Below are positions 11,986-23,985 of a DNA stretch of 64,000 nucleotides, one piece after another; within the stretch, counting starts at the first letter, position 1; every line of letters starts with the position of its first letter. A program made the translations under genes and the position numbers. A model generated the notes under the pieces. That model did no database searches and was not told the origin of the DNA. It saw only the letters and a list, made by a program, of their open reading frames with translations. Source of the DNA: Beta vulgaris subsp. vulgaris (Eukaryota > Streptophyta > Magnoliopsida > Caryophyllales > Amaranthaceae). Location of the stretch: NCBI RefSeq assembly GCF_026745355.1, contig NC_079209.1, positions 17,902,109-17,966,108 of the forward strand, read 5' to 3'.

Positions 11986-13091
11986 TTAATACATGGAATG
12001 AGTTATGGGTTTGTATAACAGGAGTACTTGCTGCACATTTTGTTTTCTACCTCCTACTAGCTGAAAACCTTCATTATCCTTCACACTCTCCCCTTTCTTC
12101 ACCCATATCTTCTTTCCACCTTTATTCCTACAATTCTCAACCTCATGCCCAAATCCCTTACAGAGAGAGCACTTGATAGGTCTCCATTCATATTCCACTT
12201 TTTGTTCCACCCTACTCCCATGCTCATTACAGAATACAATGTTTTCAGGCAAAAGATCATTTATCCCAACTTTCCACCAATACTCTAGCAAAGTTCAGTT
12301 TCTCCTTCTCTTTTGTTGCCTGATCCATTTTGACCACCTTCCCAACCATGCCAGCAATCTTATGCAAACTTCTTTCCTCCCAATATTTAAACGATAATTG
12401 AGGGAATTTAATCCATATAGGAACAGTCGAAACATCATCCTTGTCTAAAGACATATCAGGGTCCCAAAGTTTATAATCAAAGGTTTTTGATCGAAAAATA
12501 TGAACCCTCCCGTCGTTACTTTAAGGCTGGATTCCACTGAATCAAACCTCACAATGAAGACCTTTACCAACCATGGCTATTTTATTAATTCCCAGCTTCC
12601 CCACACTCTCCTAAATAACCATCCATGACTGATAAAGGTGGGTTAGCCCCCAACACAAAGCATACAACAACAGACGACTAAAACTCTACTTCCTCTTGAA
12701 TATCATCAAAATCAATTTTAACAAGGTTTTCAGTGTTACTCACCTGATTTTCCTGGAGTTCTACATTCTCTGCCCATGAGAGCCTTCTCATTGACCCCAG
12801 TTCTTTTTCACTACTTTGTATCACATTTAGCCATTCTAATAACACCAATTCTCCCACCATATTCTGCCCAGATTTCATCATTGTACCAACCGGAATATTC
12901 TCTCCCTCCATATTAACTTCATTTTCTGTTCTATTCGATTTTTCCGATATCGGGCTAGGCACATTCAATGCAGAAACCCCCGTTACTTCATCAACACTCT
13001 TTGTTTTCCTCACCGGAGATGATGACGGACCTGGACCCTTATTCTTCCCTTTCCCTTTTTGTGCACTCTTCCTAGCTCGCGCTCTTGCCAT
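11986..13091 (-). pseudogene. LINE ORF1 (gag-like, DUF4283 + zinc knuckle), frameshifted
   Basis: ORF1 encodes the RNA-binding chaperone of plant L1 elements. It starts with a basic MARARARKSAQKGKGK segment (13091-12678), followed by an acidic linker ending DFDDIQEEVEF. The DUF4283-like part (about 12650-12257) includes VSTVPIWIKFPQLSFKYWEE and IAGMVGKVVKMDQATKEKE. The zinc knuckle CSLCKGFGHEVENC (CX2CX4HX4C) lies near 12140-12180. Frameshifts interrupt it at about 12670, 12500 and 12290. It has the same domain order as ORF1 of the LINE at 19701-23971. It ends about 20 bases upstream of the apparent ORF2 start. Confidence 0.85.
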
Positions 13092-13303
13092 GGCGTCAGT
13101 GTTAAGCTACACTGAAAGAGATAGCCAATGGAACAGTGTTTTCTAGTGAGAAGGGGGAGTTTCTCTCTCTAGCATTTTTAATTCTCAATTATTTTTTTTG
13201 CTTGTCTTGGCGAGTAATATTTTCCCTCTTAAGTTAGGAGGGCAAATTTTTTTATCTACAAGGGCAATTTTACTTGCCCTCTTTCATCCTAAATGTTGTA
13301 GTG

Positions 13304-13546
13304 AAGATTGATGGAGTGTATTAGTGTAATATTGTATATACACAAGATAGAAATGAGTTATATTAGTGTTAGGCTTGTAAAATACTCTCCTATATATATA
13401 ATTCCAGGGTTAACCAATCTAGGTTAATAAAATTATGCTCAATACTTGTTCAATTTTACCTATTTGGTTGACAGCTCATTGAGCAGAGCCTAAAGCAAAA
13501 ATATTATGTTTTGGATTGACCCAAGGAGACAATGCCCTTTTTATTC
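13304..13546 (+). other. Possible copia-type LTR tail
   Basis: CTCCTATATATATAATTCC near 13387 followed by a TTAATAAAATTATGCTCAAT-type segment resembles the TATA/R region of short Ty1/copia LTRs. No second copy, TSD or coding region is attached. Weak call. Confidence 0.2.
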
Positions 13547-13756
13547 CTTCCTCCATTTCAATTTGGTTGTGACACTTTTTAAATCACGTACTCCTAGGCA
13601 ATTTTTGGAGAGGAGAGAGATATAAAAAGAAAACAAAAAGAGTCCCATATGATAGTATAGAGATACAGAGAAGTTATTACCCAAAATAAAAGTAAAACAT
13701 CTAAGTTGAAACTTACTAAAATAGAAAGTATCACAACTCAATTGAAACGGATGAAG
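13547..13756. mobile_element. Stowaway-like MITE, about 210 bp
   Basis: The left end CTTCCTCCATTTCAATT and right end (minus) CTTCATCCGTTTCAATT, each followed by a GTTGTGA.ACTTT segment, form a terminal inverted repeat. A TA follows the right end; the left target dinucleotide has diverged. Non-coding. The plant 'CTCCCTCCGTTCC' ends are typical of Tc1/mariner-derived Stowaway MITEs. Confidence 0.65.
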
Positions 13757-14256
13757 TATTTTTTCCAAAGGTTTTTTCATTAATTGTTCAATTTTTATGG
13801 AAAATTATAAAGCATAATCCCAATTCAAAATTAAAATGATACAAATTTCAATAACAAACATTGGATATGATTATATGACATATAATCAGGGACAGATTTA
13901 GAATTTTAAATTGGGGGTTCTAACTAAACCAATTAAATAGAAAATGATCATAAGACACAAATTAGAAGTTGACTTTTGACGACAACAAACCCAAGCATTA
14001 TATTATATGAATAATTTATTAGAGATACCTTCATCATATCGATATTTCGATACTATCTCTATTTTTAGTAAATTCAAAATATTGACTTTTACACTCATTA
14101 ACACGCAACTTTGCCTTTAATATCTTCAATATTACTTGTTACTAAAGTTTATAAATTGTTGATATAAATTTAGTAAATATAGATAGAGACAAATCCAATT
14201 TTATACATAATAAAATTTCTATTTAAGTATTTGTATATAAATCTTGGTCATAATTA
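13757..14256. other. Unassigned AT-rich interval
   Basis: AT-rich non-coding sequence with no supported feature. Confidence 0.3.
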
Positions 14257-14463
14257 GGCTCTGTTTACTTAGACTGAACTGAACTGGATTTGTCTGAGTT
14301 GAATTGAAATGAACTTAATTTATCTGAACAGAACTAAAGTGAATGAAAACTGTCAGAGAAAACTAACTGAACTGAATTTTTCTGAACTGAAAAGAGCTTA
14401 ACTTAACTTGTTTGAACTAAACTAAACTGAATTTTCACTAATTCAGTCCAAAAGAATAGAGTC
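14257..14463. mobile_element. Tourist-like MITE, 207 bp
   Basis: The left end GGCTCTGTTTACTTAGACTG and, on the other strand, GACTCTATTCTTTTGGACTG form a diverged terminal inverted repeat. It is flanked by TTA (14254-14256 and 14464-14466), as expected for PIF/Harbinger insertion. The interior is repeated GAACTGAA-type units. Confidence 0.7.
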
Positions 14464-14466
14464 TTA

Positions 14467-15010
14467 ATATATCAAATAGCATATGGAGTCAAATTGTTGC
14501 ATTTATTTAAAAACGGAAAGAGAGTTAATCGTTATTTTATACAAGGAAAAGGTTAAGATTAGAGCTCTCATTAAGATAGAGGGATGAATAATGAAATGAA
14601 GATCCAAACTAGAAGAGAAAAAAATGTAAAAATAGGAAAGAGAAAAGAGTAGAAAGTAAACAAAAAAATAAAAAAAAAAACAAAAAAACACCTTCAAGCA
14701 GAAAATAAAAGAAAACCAAAAAAAATAAAAACGACGCCATCAAGCAGAAAATAAAAGAAAATCAAAAAAAAAAAATGGTATACAGGATCCAAGAAATTAG
14801 ATATTTGACCACTAGAGCAAGTTTGAATAGCATGAAATATAGCACATCTATTGATTTTAAGTGAAATGTGCTTGGTGTTCATAAATTAAAAGGAAATAAT
14901 TTTTTTTTGTGGGGCATGGGCACCCAAGACCCTCAATAGGTCCGCCCTATAATGCATGTTCCAACATATCATCGATATTTTAGCATGTATTAGTGAAAAA
15001 AAATAATAAA
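14467..15010. other. Unassigned A-rich interval
   Basis: Poly-purine/AT-rich sequence with a short duplicated phrase (CAAGCAGAAAATAAAAGAAAA at about 14694 and 14739). The Phe-rich minus ORFs here are by-products of A-runs. Confidence 0.3.
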
Positions 15011-15423
15011 GGCCATGTTTGATAATTAATGGATAGGTGATGGTAGCTAGCTTATCATATTATTTCATAGTTGCTAATTGATTGTATCAGATACTTTGAC
15101 TAGCTATTTGTATAAACGTGTTTGGTGAGTAGTTGATAGTTGGTTACTTATGTAAAATGACAAATAAAGGCACGGACATAATTCATTATTGTACTTTTTA
15201 TTGTATATAAATGTAACTTCAAGAACTTAAGGACATAAATGTAATTTTACCCCACTCATTCCTACACCTCTAATGTCAAAAAAAGCTCCTCCCTCAAGGC
15301 TCAATCACCTACTTTAAACATCTCTTTTACCAAAACCTCCAATTATTGAATTGACTAGTCAAACCTCCAATATAAGTTCAAACCCCTAATTCTTCTCCAA
15401 ACACTTGTTTACCAAATAGGGCC
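15011..15423. mobile_element. Inverted-repeat MITE, about 413 bp (superfamily uncertain)
   Basis: The left end GGCCATGTTTGATAATTAAT and minus-strand right end GGCCCTATTTGGTAAACAAG form a diverged inverted repeat. The flanks (ATAATAAA / ATACAAAA) are an imperfect 8-bp match, which would suit hAT, but the ends also resemble PIF/Harbinger. Non-coding. Confidence 0.5.
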
Positions 15424-16662
15424 ATACAAAACTTATTTACATGTTAACACTGTGTTGGATATGAAAGAGGATCGTGCAAATGTGGGGGGCATTGAGGAGG
15501 GGGAGATGCTTTTTGCCAAGTTATTTTTTTAGGACATTATATACTTCCTTAATTTTTTTAAGGTGTACCATTTATTTTCTCATATACTTTAATACGCTTC
15601 TTTGGTTATTAATATATTTAATTGCGTATATGTAACATTATAAAAGTTGATATTTTTTTATTAAGGTAAGATGAAGGGGGCTCACTTGATGGGGATAAGG
15701 GTATGATATTGGTGGTCTTAAGGACAGTCTTGAGCAAAGACTATGCAATAATGTTGAAAGAAAAAGATGGGAGTCTTGGAGTGAGTTTGATAAACAAAGA
15801 CTCCATCCAAGACTATGGCATGTAAGGAGTTAAATTTCTAGCCACTTAAAAGTTGACATTTGTCTTTTATTTTTTACTTTTTTTTGTAAAATCAATTTAA
15901 AACATAGTCTATGAAAAGTCTGAGGGATAGTATATAGAATTAGAATGAATCTGAAGGGAGTCTGTAAAATTAAAAAGTAGTGTAAAGCTGATGTGGCACA
16001 GTTTGAAATTTGGAGTTGAGTTTAAGGAATAAACTCTCTCTATAAGAGAAATTCCTCAAATGAGCCCATAAAATTTGATCTCTACACCTCAGTGTAACAA
16101 GGTGAGAAATGATGTCACTACTCCACCATCTCAACCTCACAAAAAAATTCATACTTATGATCCTCATACTGTAAGGAATTTATCAAGATCATATTTGAGT
16201 AATTTTTTTAATATTGTGGTAAGAGAAATCTTATCAAAGTTGGTTGATAAGTATCCAAGTATCAAACTACATATCTAAAAAAAAATTTAAAAAAAAACTC
16301 ATAGAAATAGACAGAAGTTACAATCATAAGGCAGATATTTTTCGACTTACTTGACCAGATTTTAGTGTCTTTATGGAGTCTTTCAAAGAAAAATAAAGTG
16401 TCTTTTATGAAGAAGTTTATTAATACCATTCCCCACAAAAGCTCTATAAAGTCAAGCGAAATATTGACAGCCTTGGACTAAATGAATGACAATGTCAACT
16501 TAGCGTTGAAATCAAAGAGGGCATGCTGGGCTTCTTCAATTCAAGGGCCCGCAATTGACCAGTCTCAAAGCCCGGCAATTTTGTCTAGTGTCCAGCCCCA
16601 CAAAAAATCCCTAAGTGGCAAATTAATTATTCATTGTTTTTTACTTTTCATTGCACACATAA
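15424..16662. other. Unassigned interval
   Basis: AT-rich with no supported gene. Short ORFs near 15970-16278 and 16482-16685 have no recognisable domain. Confidence 0.3.
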
Positions 16663-16946
16663 GAGCATTTTCAATGGCAAGTTAATTAACAATTAGTTTG
16701 TTATGTCACATAGAATTTTCACCCATTTTCATTTCTAGCTGATTAGTACTCCAATGGTTAGCTACAACTTTACATTTAAAGAGGTCCCAATTATTCTTAA
16801 TGAGACCCACTTTCTTAATATTTCTGAGTTTGCGTTGGCATATTTTCTCCCAAGTAAATTGCTAAATTTGTCTCCAATGATTAAACTAGTAGTTAGGGAC
16901 TTTTAAAAATTACAAGCAAGTCCACATCTACAACCATTGAAGATGC
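16663..16946. mobile_element. PIF/Harbinger-like MITE, about 284 bp
   Basis: The left end GAGCATTTTCAATGG and minus-strand right end GCATCTTCAATGG form an inverted repeat. TAA flanks both sides (16660-16662, 16947-16949). The GAGCATCTCCAATGG-type terminus is common in plant MITEs. Non-coding. Confidence 0.65.
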
Positions 16947-19686
16947 TAATACTGCCCTCGCTCTCCAATATCCAACATTTAAAAAAAAAAAGAAGCATTA
17001 GTAGGAAGCAACAAATAAAAGGGTTTTGGTATATGCACCATTTAGGGTTTACATATAATCCTTAAAAATAGTTCTTGGAATAGTATTATTGAGGAATTTA
17101 TGACACAATCACGCATCAATTGATATAGTTATGCTTATTCATTACTTAAATATTTTCATTTTTAACTTCTTATGAAGGTTACATATATCATTTCCCATAT
17201 ATAAAACCTACAGAAAATAATGAATACTTATTATGTTAAAATACAAATAATTGATGTATATATAATGATGTCGTTTTACCTGCTTTATTACTTAAGTTAA
17301 ATGGGTTATTTAAAGTAGCATAAATAAAAAGCGACTTCTTTAAAATGAAACAGTAAGACCGTCTCATTTCACAATTTTTTCGATACAAAAGGATAACTAT
17401 TTGAATAAAGAAAAAAAAAAGCGCCCCTCTTCCCCTCTAATGTTGCATATATATTAGATAGGGGTGAATACTTAAGAGACCCTTGGGCTCTCGAAAATTG
17501 TCGCATTGTAGTTGTTTATCCTAATTGTATTATCCTTATTTCTGTGATAGGCAGGGTTCATCAATTAAAATAATCTCGTCATCCCTATTTGAGCAAAATT
17601 ATGACATATAGAGATGTTAATTGGGTCAACAGTGCAGTATGGACTGACCCGAATTATGTCAACTCAACTTGTCCTTTTTCACCTAACTCGTTTTAATTGA
17701 AATTACTTGGTTTTGTGTCAAATATTTGTCTTGGCATGGTTGTGGAAATAAGTCAATTAATAAAGATAAGTTTAATTAGCAATAGTCGATTTCAATTACT
17801 AAATAACCAATTTCAATCGATAAAAATAATACTCATTTGTGAAAAAAAATGACAATCTAGCAAAAATAAAGTGAAATGAACATGGGGTCATAGAGAGTTG
17901 ACTTGTAAATGTTTGGATAAATTATATTATTGTACCCCAATACGTGCTTCCTCTAAATGGAGTACTATGTCCTTCTTTATAATCTTTTCCTTATTATTGT
18001 TTGTTTCTTTTTATTTTATACAATGTTATTTTTTCAGTCTTAGGTAGCATGTTACATCTATCATATGGCACACTTTTTAACTTCTTAATCCACCTTAAAG
18101 TTTTTTTTCCCACTATAAGTTCATCTCTCTCTCACTTTTGTCATCTCTCTCTTATTTTTGGACTCCTTTCTTGATTTTCCGCTAATTCAAAAATGAGAAA
18201 GTATTTAATTAGTAGCTTTAAAACTTTCCCTAATTAAATTTATTAAGCTTCATTTCAATGGGTCAAACATGATTGTAGGACAACCCTAGATTTGTAATCA
18301 TAAATAATGAGGATAAATGTCTTTGGTTTTTGTTTTTTTAGGGGGGGTAAATGGCTTTGGTTAGAACTAGAGCTATTGTAGCAAGATAACAAAGTCTTAA
18401 TTTCCTCCTAATTGAGTTATAGAGAAATCTAGAGAGGAGGGAGAGCCCTTCTCTCTAGACCTCTCTAAGAACCCTCTCGTTGCCTCCCTTACACCCTCTT
18501 TCAACGCCTCTTTGCCTCTGCACTCACCTTTCCATCTCCTCCTCATCCATCTCCACCCGCCAAGAGACCCATCATCTCACCGCCTTGTCGCTTTTCTTAT
18601 CGTTGTCGAGGTGGTGGCCTAGTTCGATGGCTCGTCGCACCGCAAATCCTGACTTTTTGCCACCCCATCTTGAGTTATTTTTTTGTCAAGATCTGGAAAT
18701 GTTGAAAATTATCATATCTGAAATTTTTTGACCCACTCTCTTCATTGATGGGGTGAACTTGCCGCCACGATGATGCGTGTATGTTGCCCTAGTCGATGGT
18801 TCTTCATCGACTCTGACCATAATGTTGTCATTGATTAAGCTCATCCACCACCAACGGCTCGTTCCGACTAGTTTTAGGCGTTTTGTTTGCCGGATTTGTT
18901 CTCTTCGACACAATGGTGGACCTTCCCTGCTCCGAATGATGTGTCCAGTTACTGATTGGACCTCTATCGAGTGGTGACCCGGTAGTTGCTCGACCTAGCC
19001 CGCTTATATGAAGCTTTAAGAATTAAAGCCAAGTTTTATTGGCTCTCGACGTCGATCTTTGTATTGCTTCCTTGAGAAGCTAGATCTATGTTTTTTTTTT
19101 GTTTTTCTTTTATTGTATTTTAGTTCCTAGTGGTCTCTCCATGAGACAGAGATTCCACTCGTTTAATTAGGTGCTTGGTGATTTCTCCCTAGGATAGGGA
19201 TTCACTTGTCGTTTCATGTACCTTTTTTTAAATAAAAAAAAACAAGGTCTTACAATTTTTTTATATATAGAATAGAATAGGCCTTACAATTTTATTTTTT
19301 TTACATAGTAGAATAGGTCTTACAAAATTGAGTAGCTTCTTATAATATGTTTGGTAAATTAAATTATTAACATTAGCTTTAAATACATAATATGAACAAA
19401 ATTCTTGACAAAATAATCTTTGATTTGCGAACAAAGGTAAGTTTAGACTCGTGGAAAAGATCACACCTTTCAATCTCACGGTTTGGGAATTAATTTTCAC
19501 TAGAGCTACTTTAAGGGAGGTGTTAGAATTCAATCTTCTTTAACTTGTATTTTACTTATTTAGTATTTTTTATTAGTATGTTTACTTCATGTTATTAGCG
19601 CGTTATTTAGATTTTATATTTCATTATTATGTTTATGATAATAATGTTGTATATAGTGCGTAGAATAGGTATCTCATAATTAACTC
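16947..19686. other. Unassigned interval, with a GC-richer patch 18420-19210
   Basis: Mostly AT-rich filler. From about 18420 to 19210 the base composition shifts and short ORFs appear (18480-18731, 18777-18977 and the opposite strand), none with a recognisable domain. Two related phrases, GGTCTCTCCATGAGACAGAG near 19130 and GGTGATTTCTCCCTAGGATA near 19168, suggest an old local duplication. A transposon or gene remnant is possible; I cannot assign it. Confidence 0.25.
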
Positions 19687-19700
19687 TATTTTAAGGGTAT
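19687..19700. repeat. TSD, left copy, of LINE 19701-23971
   Basis: TATTTTAAGGGTAT is repeated exactly at 23972-23985. Confidence 0.8.
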
Positions 19701-19823
19701 CATTTTTTTTTTTTTGAGAAGCAAGAAAGAAATATATAGCACTCAAATAAGCCATATTACATCAAGCAAGCTAAGAGTAAACTTATCTGCACCCCATCAG
19801 AGGTAGAAACCTCAAACACCAAA

Positions 19824-22720
19824 CTATAACAAATCAAACCACCTATGCTCCCTAGGGGTCATTTTCCTATACACTTGAATGATTCTATGTTTTACATTGA
19901 ATTGAATCTGCTGGACAGCAGATCTGATAGAAGGAACCTTATAGTTCCACAGTGCATCATTTCTATCTCTCCATATCTGGTACACAAGGCCAGTCATTGC
20001 TGTCATGAAAACTTTCCTATAAAAACTTCCAGACCTGTGGCTCCTAAGCAACCAAGTCATATGTTGGTATAGATTGATATCAGATCTTCTGACACCAAGC
20101 CATAGATGGATCTGTTGCAAACATCTCCTACTGAAAACGGATTCAAAGAATAAATGAGCATGAGTCTTCCTGGCACCACCACATAGACAACAATTTGTGC
20201 ATTCAGTGATTCCCATCTTGGCTAATCTCTCCCTAATCATTAGTCTTTGCTTCAAAGCAAGCCAAAGAATGAACCAATGCTTAGGAATAGAGAACTTATT
20301 CCAGATGCCTTTACTGTATCTCCAAGGCCGTCCATTGGGGAGAAGGGCCTTGTAGGTTTTAGCAATACTGAACTGAGTAGCATCTATTACAGCAATCATA
20401 GACCACAACTGGTCTTTGACATGGCAGATACACTTCCACACCCAACTAGCATTAGAGGGAGGTTGATAGCCTTCCCAATTTGCCTCTTTAAGATACATAG
20501 AGTGAACCCACCTCACCCATAAGTTGTCCTTTTTATGTGAAATGGCCCACACATGCTTTGCCATAGCAGCTTGATTCCACAGGAGAATATTCCTAACCCC
20601 CAGACCTCCATGAGATTTGGAAGTACACACCATGTCCCAAGCAACATAACCAGGGTTGTTGCTGTCATAAGACCCATGCCAAAGGTAATTCCTGCAAATG
20701 GAGTTAATGTTATGAAGCACAGCCTTGGGGAGGATGAACAATTGTGTCCAGTATACACAAATGGACATCAACACAGAGTTAACCAATTGCAACCTCCCAC
20801 TATAGGAGAGGTTCCTGCTACTCCACACCTTCACCCTCATACACATCTTGCCAATAAGGGCCTCACAATCATTCACCTTCAGTCTCTTAGTGCTCATAAG
20901 AACACCAAGGTATCTAAATGGAAGAGAGCCAATCCTAAAGCCTGTTACTTGCTGATTCTACTTATCTCATCCTCTGTCATGCCAGTCAGATACATTTTAG
21001 ACTTTTCAGGACTCATATGGAGGCCATATGTCTAAGAAAACATCTTCAAGGCACTCATGAGCATACAAATAGAATTGTAATCCCCTTTTGAGAATAGAAG
21101 CAGATCATCTGCAAAAATGAGATGATTCAGTTTCATATGTTTGCATCTTGAGTGAAACTTGAAGCCAGGAAGAGTGCCCACTTTAGAGAGGATTCTAGAG
21201 CAGTAGTCCATGCATAGGGTGAATAACAAGGGGGAGAGAGGATGCCCTTGTCTTAGGCCTCTTTTAGGATAGATCATCTCACTAGGACTGCCATTAATCA
21301 TCAGTGTGTAAGAGGGAGTAGTCAAAAACATCATGATAAGTTGCACAAAGGAAGTAGGGAATTGCAGCCCAACCAGCATTTCTTCTACAAAGGACCATTC
21401 CACAGTGTCATAGGCTTTTTTAATGTCTAGTTACATCAGGCAACAAGCTTGTTTCTGAGAAGGCCTATACATTTTAACCAAGTCTTGACATAAAAGCACC
21501 TTATGCATAATGTTCCTCCCAGTGACAAAAGCTCCTTGTGTAGGGTTGATTATATCAGGTAATACAGTGTTGAGCTTTGCACAAATGAGCTTAGACAAGC
21601 ATTTGTAGATGGTAGAGCAGCATGCAATAGGTCTGAACTCACTCACTGAGTTTGGAATCTTCACCTTAGGAACTAAGGTGAGTGTAGTAATATTTAGCTC
21701 TCTAACCATCAGACCAGTTCTCAAGATACCCAGTATAGTCTAACTAATTTCATCACCAACAATCTCCCAAGCAGCCTTGAAAAAAGCACTACTATAACCA
21801 TCCAGACCTAGAGCCTTGTCTCTTGGAATACTAGACATCATCTTCCTTACATCTTCTGCAGTGAAGCTGAAACTCAGTCTAACACAATGATCAGCTGTAA
21901 GAGATGAACCATACTGTAAAATGTCAGGCAACACAGTAGTCCTAGACATCATACAAGTAGCAAGCAGTTGCTGATAGAATTCCAAGAAAGCACTCTCAAT
22001 AGATTCAGGAGTATCTCTCCATTGTCCATTCATAGACTGAATAGCCTTAATAGAGTTCCTCTTCTGCCTAGCTTTAATGCTATTGTAGAAAGTTTTGGAG
22101 TTTTCATCACCTTCTTTTAACCAATGTAGCTTAGCTTTCTGTTGTAGAGCAAAGTGAAGGTCCCTCCAAGCTGCCTGATACACTACCCGAGCCTCTTTCT
22201 CTAGTTGGGCCAGCCTACGAGCACTAGGATGGGAATGTAATTCTTGCTGAGTAGCTAAAAATCTAGCTTTTGCCGCTTTTTCAGCCTCCTGCAGCTCACC
22301 CTGCCCTCTTTAATCAAGAGTTTTGATATCCAACTTCAGAAGCTTCAATTTCTTCAGCACCTGAAAAGAAGGAACCCCATATACATGCCTTCTCCACCCT
22401 TCCGAGACTACTTCACTAAAAGACTCATTGAAACACCAGTGATTATAAAACCTAAAAGGTTTCTTGCCATGTATCATAGGGCAAGTTTTGATTAACATAG
22501 GGATATGATAAAATCTACCAAGGTTAGGGGACTTTACCTTGGTTTCTAAGAGGCTGAATAGCTGAATATTGTGGAGATTGATCAACTCTGTCACTTTAAC
22601 TTGCTTGGCAGGGCTATTCAGGCCTCTTACATTCCATATTAAGATATTATCCATGACAAGTAGGGGACTCCCTCCCCTCACTAGCCTTTCCCTTATTAGT
22701 GTGAACATGCACACTCTCAC
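19824..22720 (-). pseudogene. LINE ORF2 (truncated EN, RT, zf-RVT), broken
   Basis: The first segment (22720-22310) begins with ILIWNVRGLNSPAKQ and LFSLLETKVK and then jumps within a few residues to KKPFRFYNHW. The endonuclease part between these landmarks, present in the LINE at 8367-13208, is missing. The RT follows in pieces: 22183-21740 (GDENSKTFYNSIKARQK), 21724-21431 (FRPIACCSTIYKCLSKLI, TGRNIMH), 21403-21032 (RQGHPLSPLLF, with His where Asp is usual; catalytic FADD), and 20897-19824. The last piece carries the zf-RVT segment CCLCGGARKTHAHLFFE and the C-terminal tail. Single stops and short shifts separate them. No functional product is expected. Confidence 0.85.
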
Positions 22721-22790
22721 ATTCAGGCACTATACCTCCATCATCATTCTCAGACATCAATTGAGAAAACACATTTGTGATCTGTATAGC

Positions 22791-23872
22791 CTACTCTACT
22801 TGAGGGCTTTTTGCAGGACTATCCTTCTTTATAGGCACCAATTGAAACCCATCTATATCAATATAAGTAGTAGGCTGTCCATCAACCTTGTGAGCCTTAG
22901 TCTCCCCTGGGTTTACCTTACCCTTAGGAGCCCACTTCTTCGCCTGAGAAGCTCGACAGTTCTTTACTACATGTCCATGATTTTTACATTTAGAGCACAA
23001 CAAAGGCCTCCATTCATATTCAACCCTTTGCTCCACCACAATCCCCTTTTCATTCTCAAAAAACACAGCATCAGAAAGAGCTTGCTCAATCTGAATCTCA
23101 ACAAGCACCCTAACAAACAACAGTTTCTCCCTAAGTTTAGTAGCTTGATCCATCTTGAACAAAGGGCCTACTAAACCAGCAATTTTCTCCAGACTTCTCT
23201 CACCCCAATATTTCAGGTCTAATTGTGGGAGTTTGATCCAAATAAGAATTGTTTTCAGGTTATTCTTATTAATCTCAATATCAGCAGTCCACCGTTTTAC
23301 AATCAATGATATACCATCAAAAAATTGAGGCTCACCATCAAGTACAGTCTGCAAACTGGCAACACAGTTAAACCTAACAATGAATAGGCCTTTACCAATC
23401 ACAGCAACCTTATCAATCCCCTGGTTTTTCCAAACACGCTTAAAAAAACCTCTATGATCTTTAATGGCGGATTTGCCCCCAAAACATAACAAATCATTGC
23501 AGAGTTCCAGTAATGAATTTCATCCTCAATATCATTCAATTCAATTTTAGTATGTGATTGCGAATTACCTCAATTTTATGAAACATGAACAGTTTCAGCA
23601 GCACTTTGTTTTCCTCTATTACTCGCATTCGTCACCTCTGTATCTTTCAATAAATTCAGCCACATATTCACCGGACTCTAAATCGCATTAATCATATCAT
23701 CACTCGGATGATCATCACCATTCTCCTGATCAATCAGTTCAGCATCAATAGAGTCTGTATATCCCTTCTTAGAATGTACCTCAGATTGCGTCGATTTCTT
23801 GCTACTGGATTCCTCTAACTCTTTCCTCTTAGCTAAGGAATTTTTAGCCAATTGACGGCAAGTTCGAGCCAT
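22791..23872 (-). pseudogene. LINE ORF1 (DUF4283 + CCHC knuckle), interrupted
   Basis: The N-terminal part MARTCRQLAKNSLAKRKELE (23872-23678) is basic and Ser/Lys-rich and ends at a stop. After about 180 bases of disrupted frame the main part (23492-22791, 233 codons open) contains the DUF4283-like domain. Visible segments are FKRVWKNQGIDKVAVIGKG, ILIWIKLPQLDLKYWGERS and IAGLVGPLFKMDQATKLRE. The zinc knuckle CSKCKNHGHVVKNC follows near 22960-23000. The C-terminus is Lys/Pro-rich. This nucleic-acid-binding protein coats LINE RNA. The break between the two parts makes it a pseudogene. Confidence 0.85.
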
Positions 23873-23985
23873 AGCTCAGGTGCAAGCACCGCGAAACACC
23901 AACAATGGCGGGAAAATGGGTCTTAAAACTAGAGAGGGGCTAGTGATAGAGAGAGAAAGAGTCTGTTACTGTATTTTAAGGGTAT

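Larger units (their letters stand above)
8367..13208 (-). mobile_element. L1-type LINE (non-LTR retrotransposon), 4.84 kb, near full length
   Basis: Flanked by an exact 15-bp TSD (8352-8366 / 13209-13223). The minus strand carries two ORFs in the order typical of plant L1 elements: ORF1 (13091 to about 11990) with a DUF4283-like domain and CCHC knuckle, and ORF2 (11966-8478) with endonuclease, reverse transcriptase and zf-RVT. The 3' end is a short A-rich tail directly against the left TSD. Both ORFs have frameshifts, so it is not autonomous now. The 819-residue open RT segment and the perfect TSD suggest a relatively recent insertion. It landed in the CACTA-like remnant. Confidence 0.9.
7601..13303. 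mobile_element. CACTA-like DNA transposon remnant (host of nested insertions)
   Basis: The right edge reads, on the minus strand, CACTACAACATTTAGG from 13303 inward, a CACTA-type terminus. Short motifs resembling AGAGGGCAA / TTGCCCTCT recur in both orientations at about 7601-7800, 8211-8300 and 13229-13290, like the subterminal repeats of CACTA elements. The body is split by a Tourist-like MITE (7838-8209) and a LINE (8367-13208). After removing both, under 0.5 kb remains, with no transposase. A matching left terminus was not found, so the element is truncated or its left end has diverged. Confidence 0.45.
19701..23971 (-). mobile_element. L1-type LINE, 4.27 kb, with internal endonuclease deletion
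   Basis: Bounded by an exact 14-bp TSD (19687-19700 / 23972-23985), with a T-rich stretch (A-tail on the minus strand) at the left boundary. ORF1 (23872-22791) and ORF2 (22720-19824) have the same order and motifs as the LINE at 8367-13208, but the protein sequence is clearly diverged, so they are related subfamilies rather than copies. Several stops and frameshifts are present. The element lacks most of its endonuclease core. Confidence 0.9.

Noticed and set aside
18480..18977. Small host gene in the GC-richer patch
   Set aside because: Short ORFs without domains, splice structure or a consistent strand signal.
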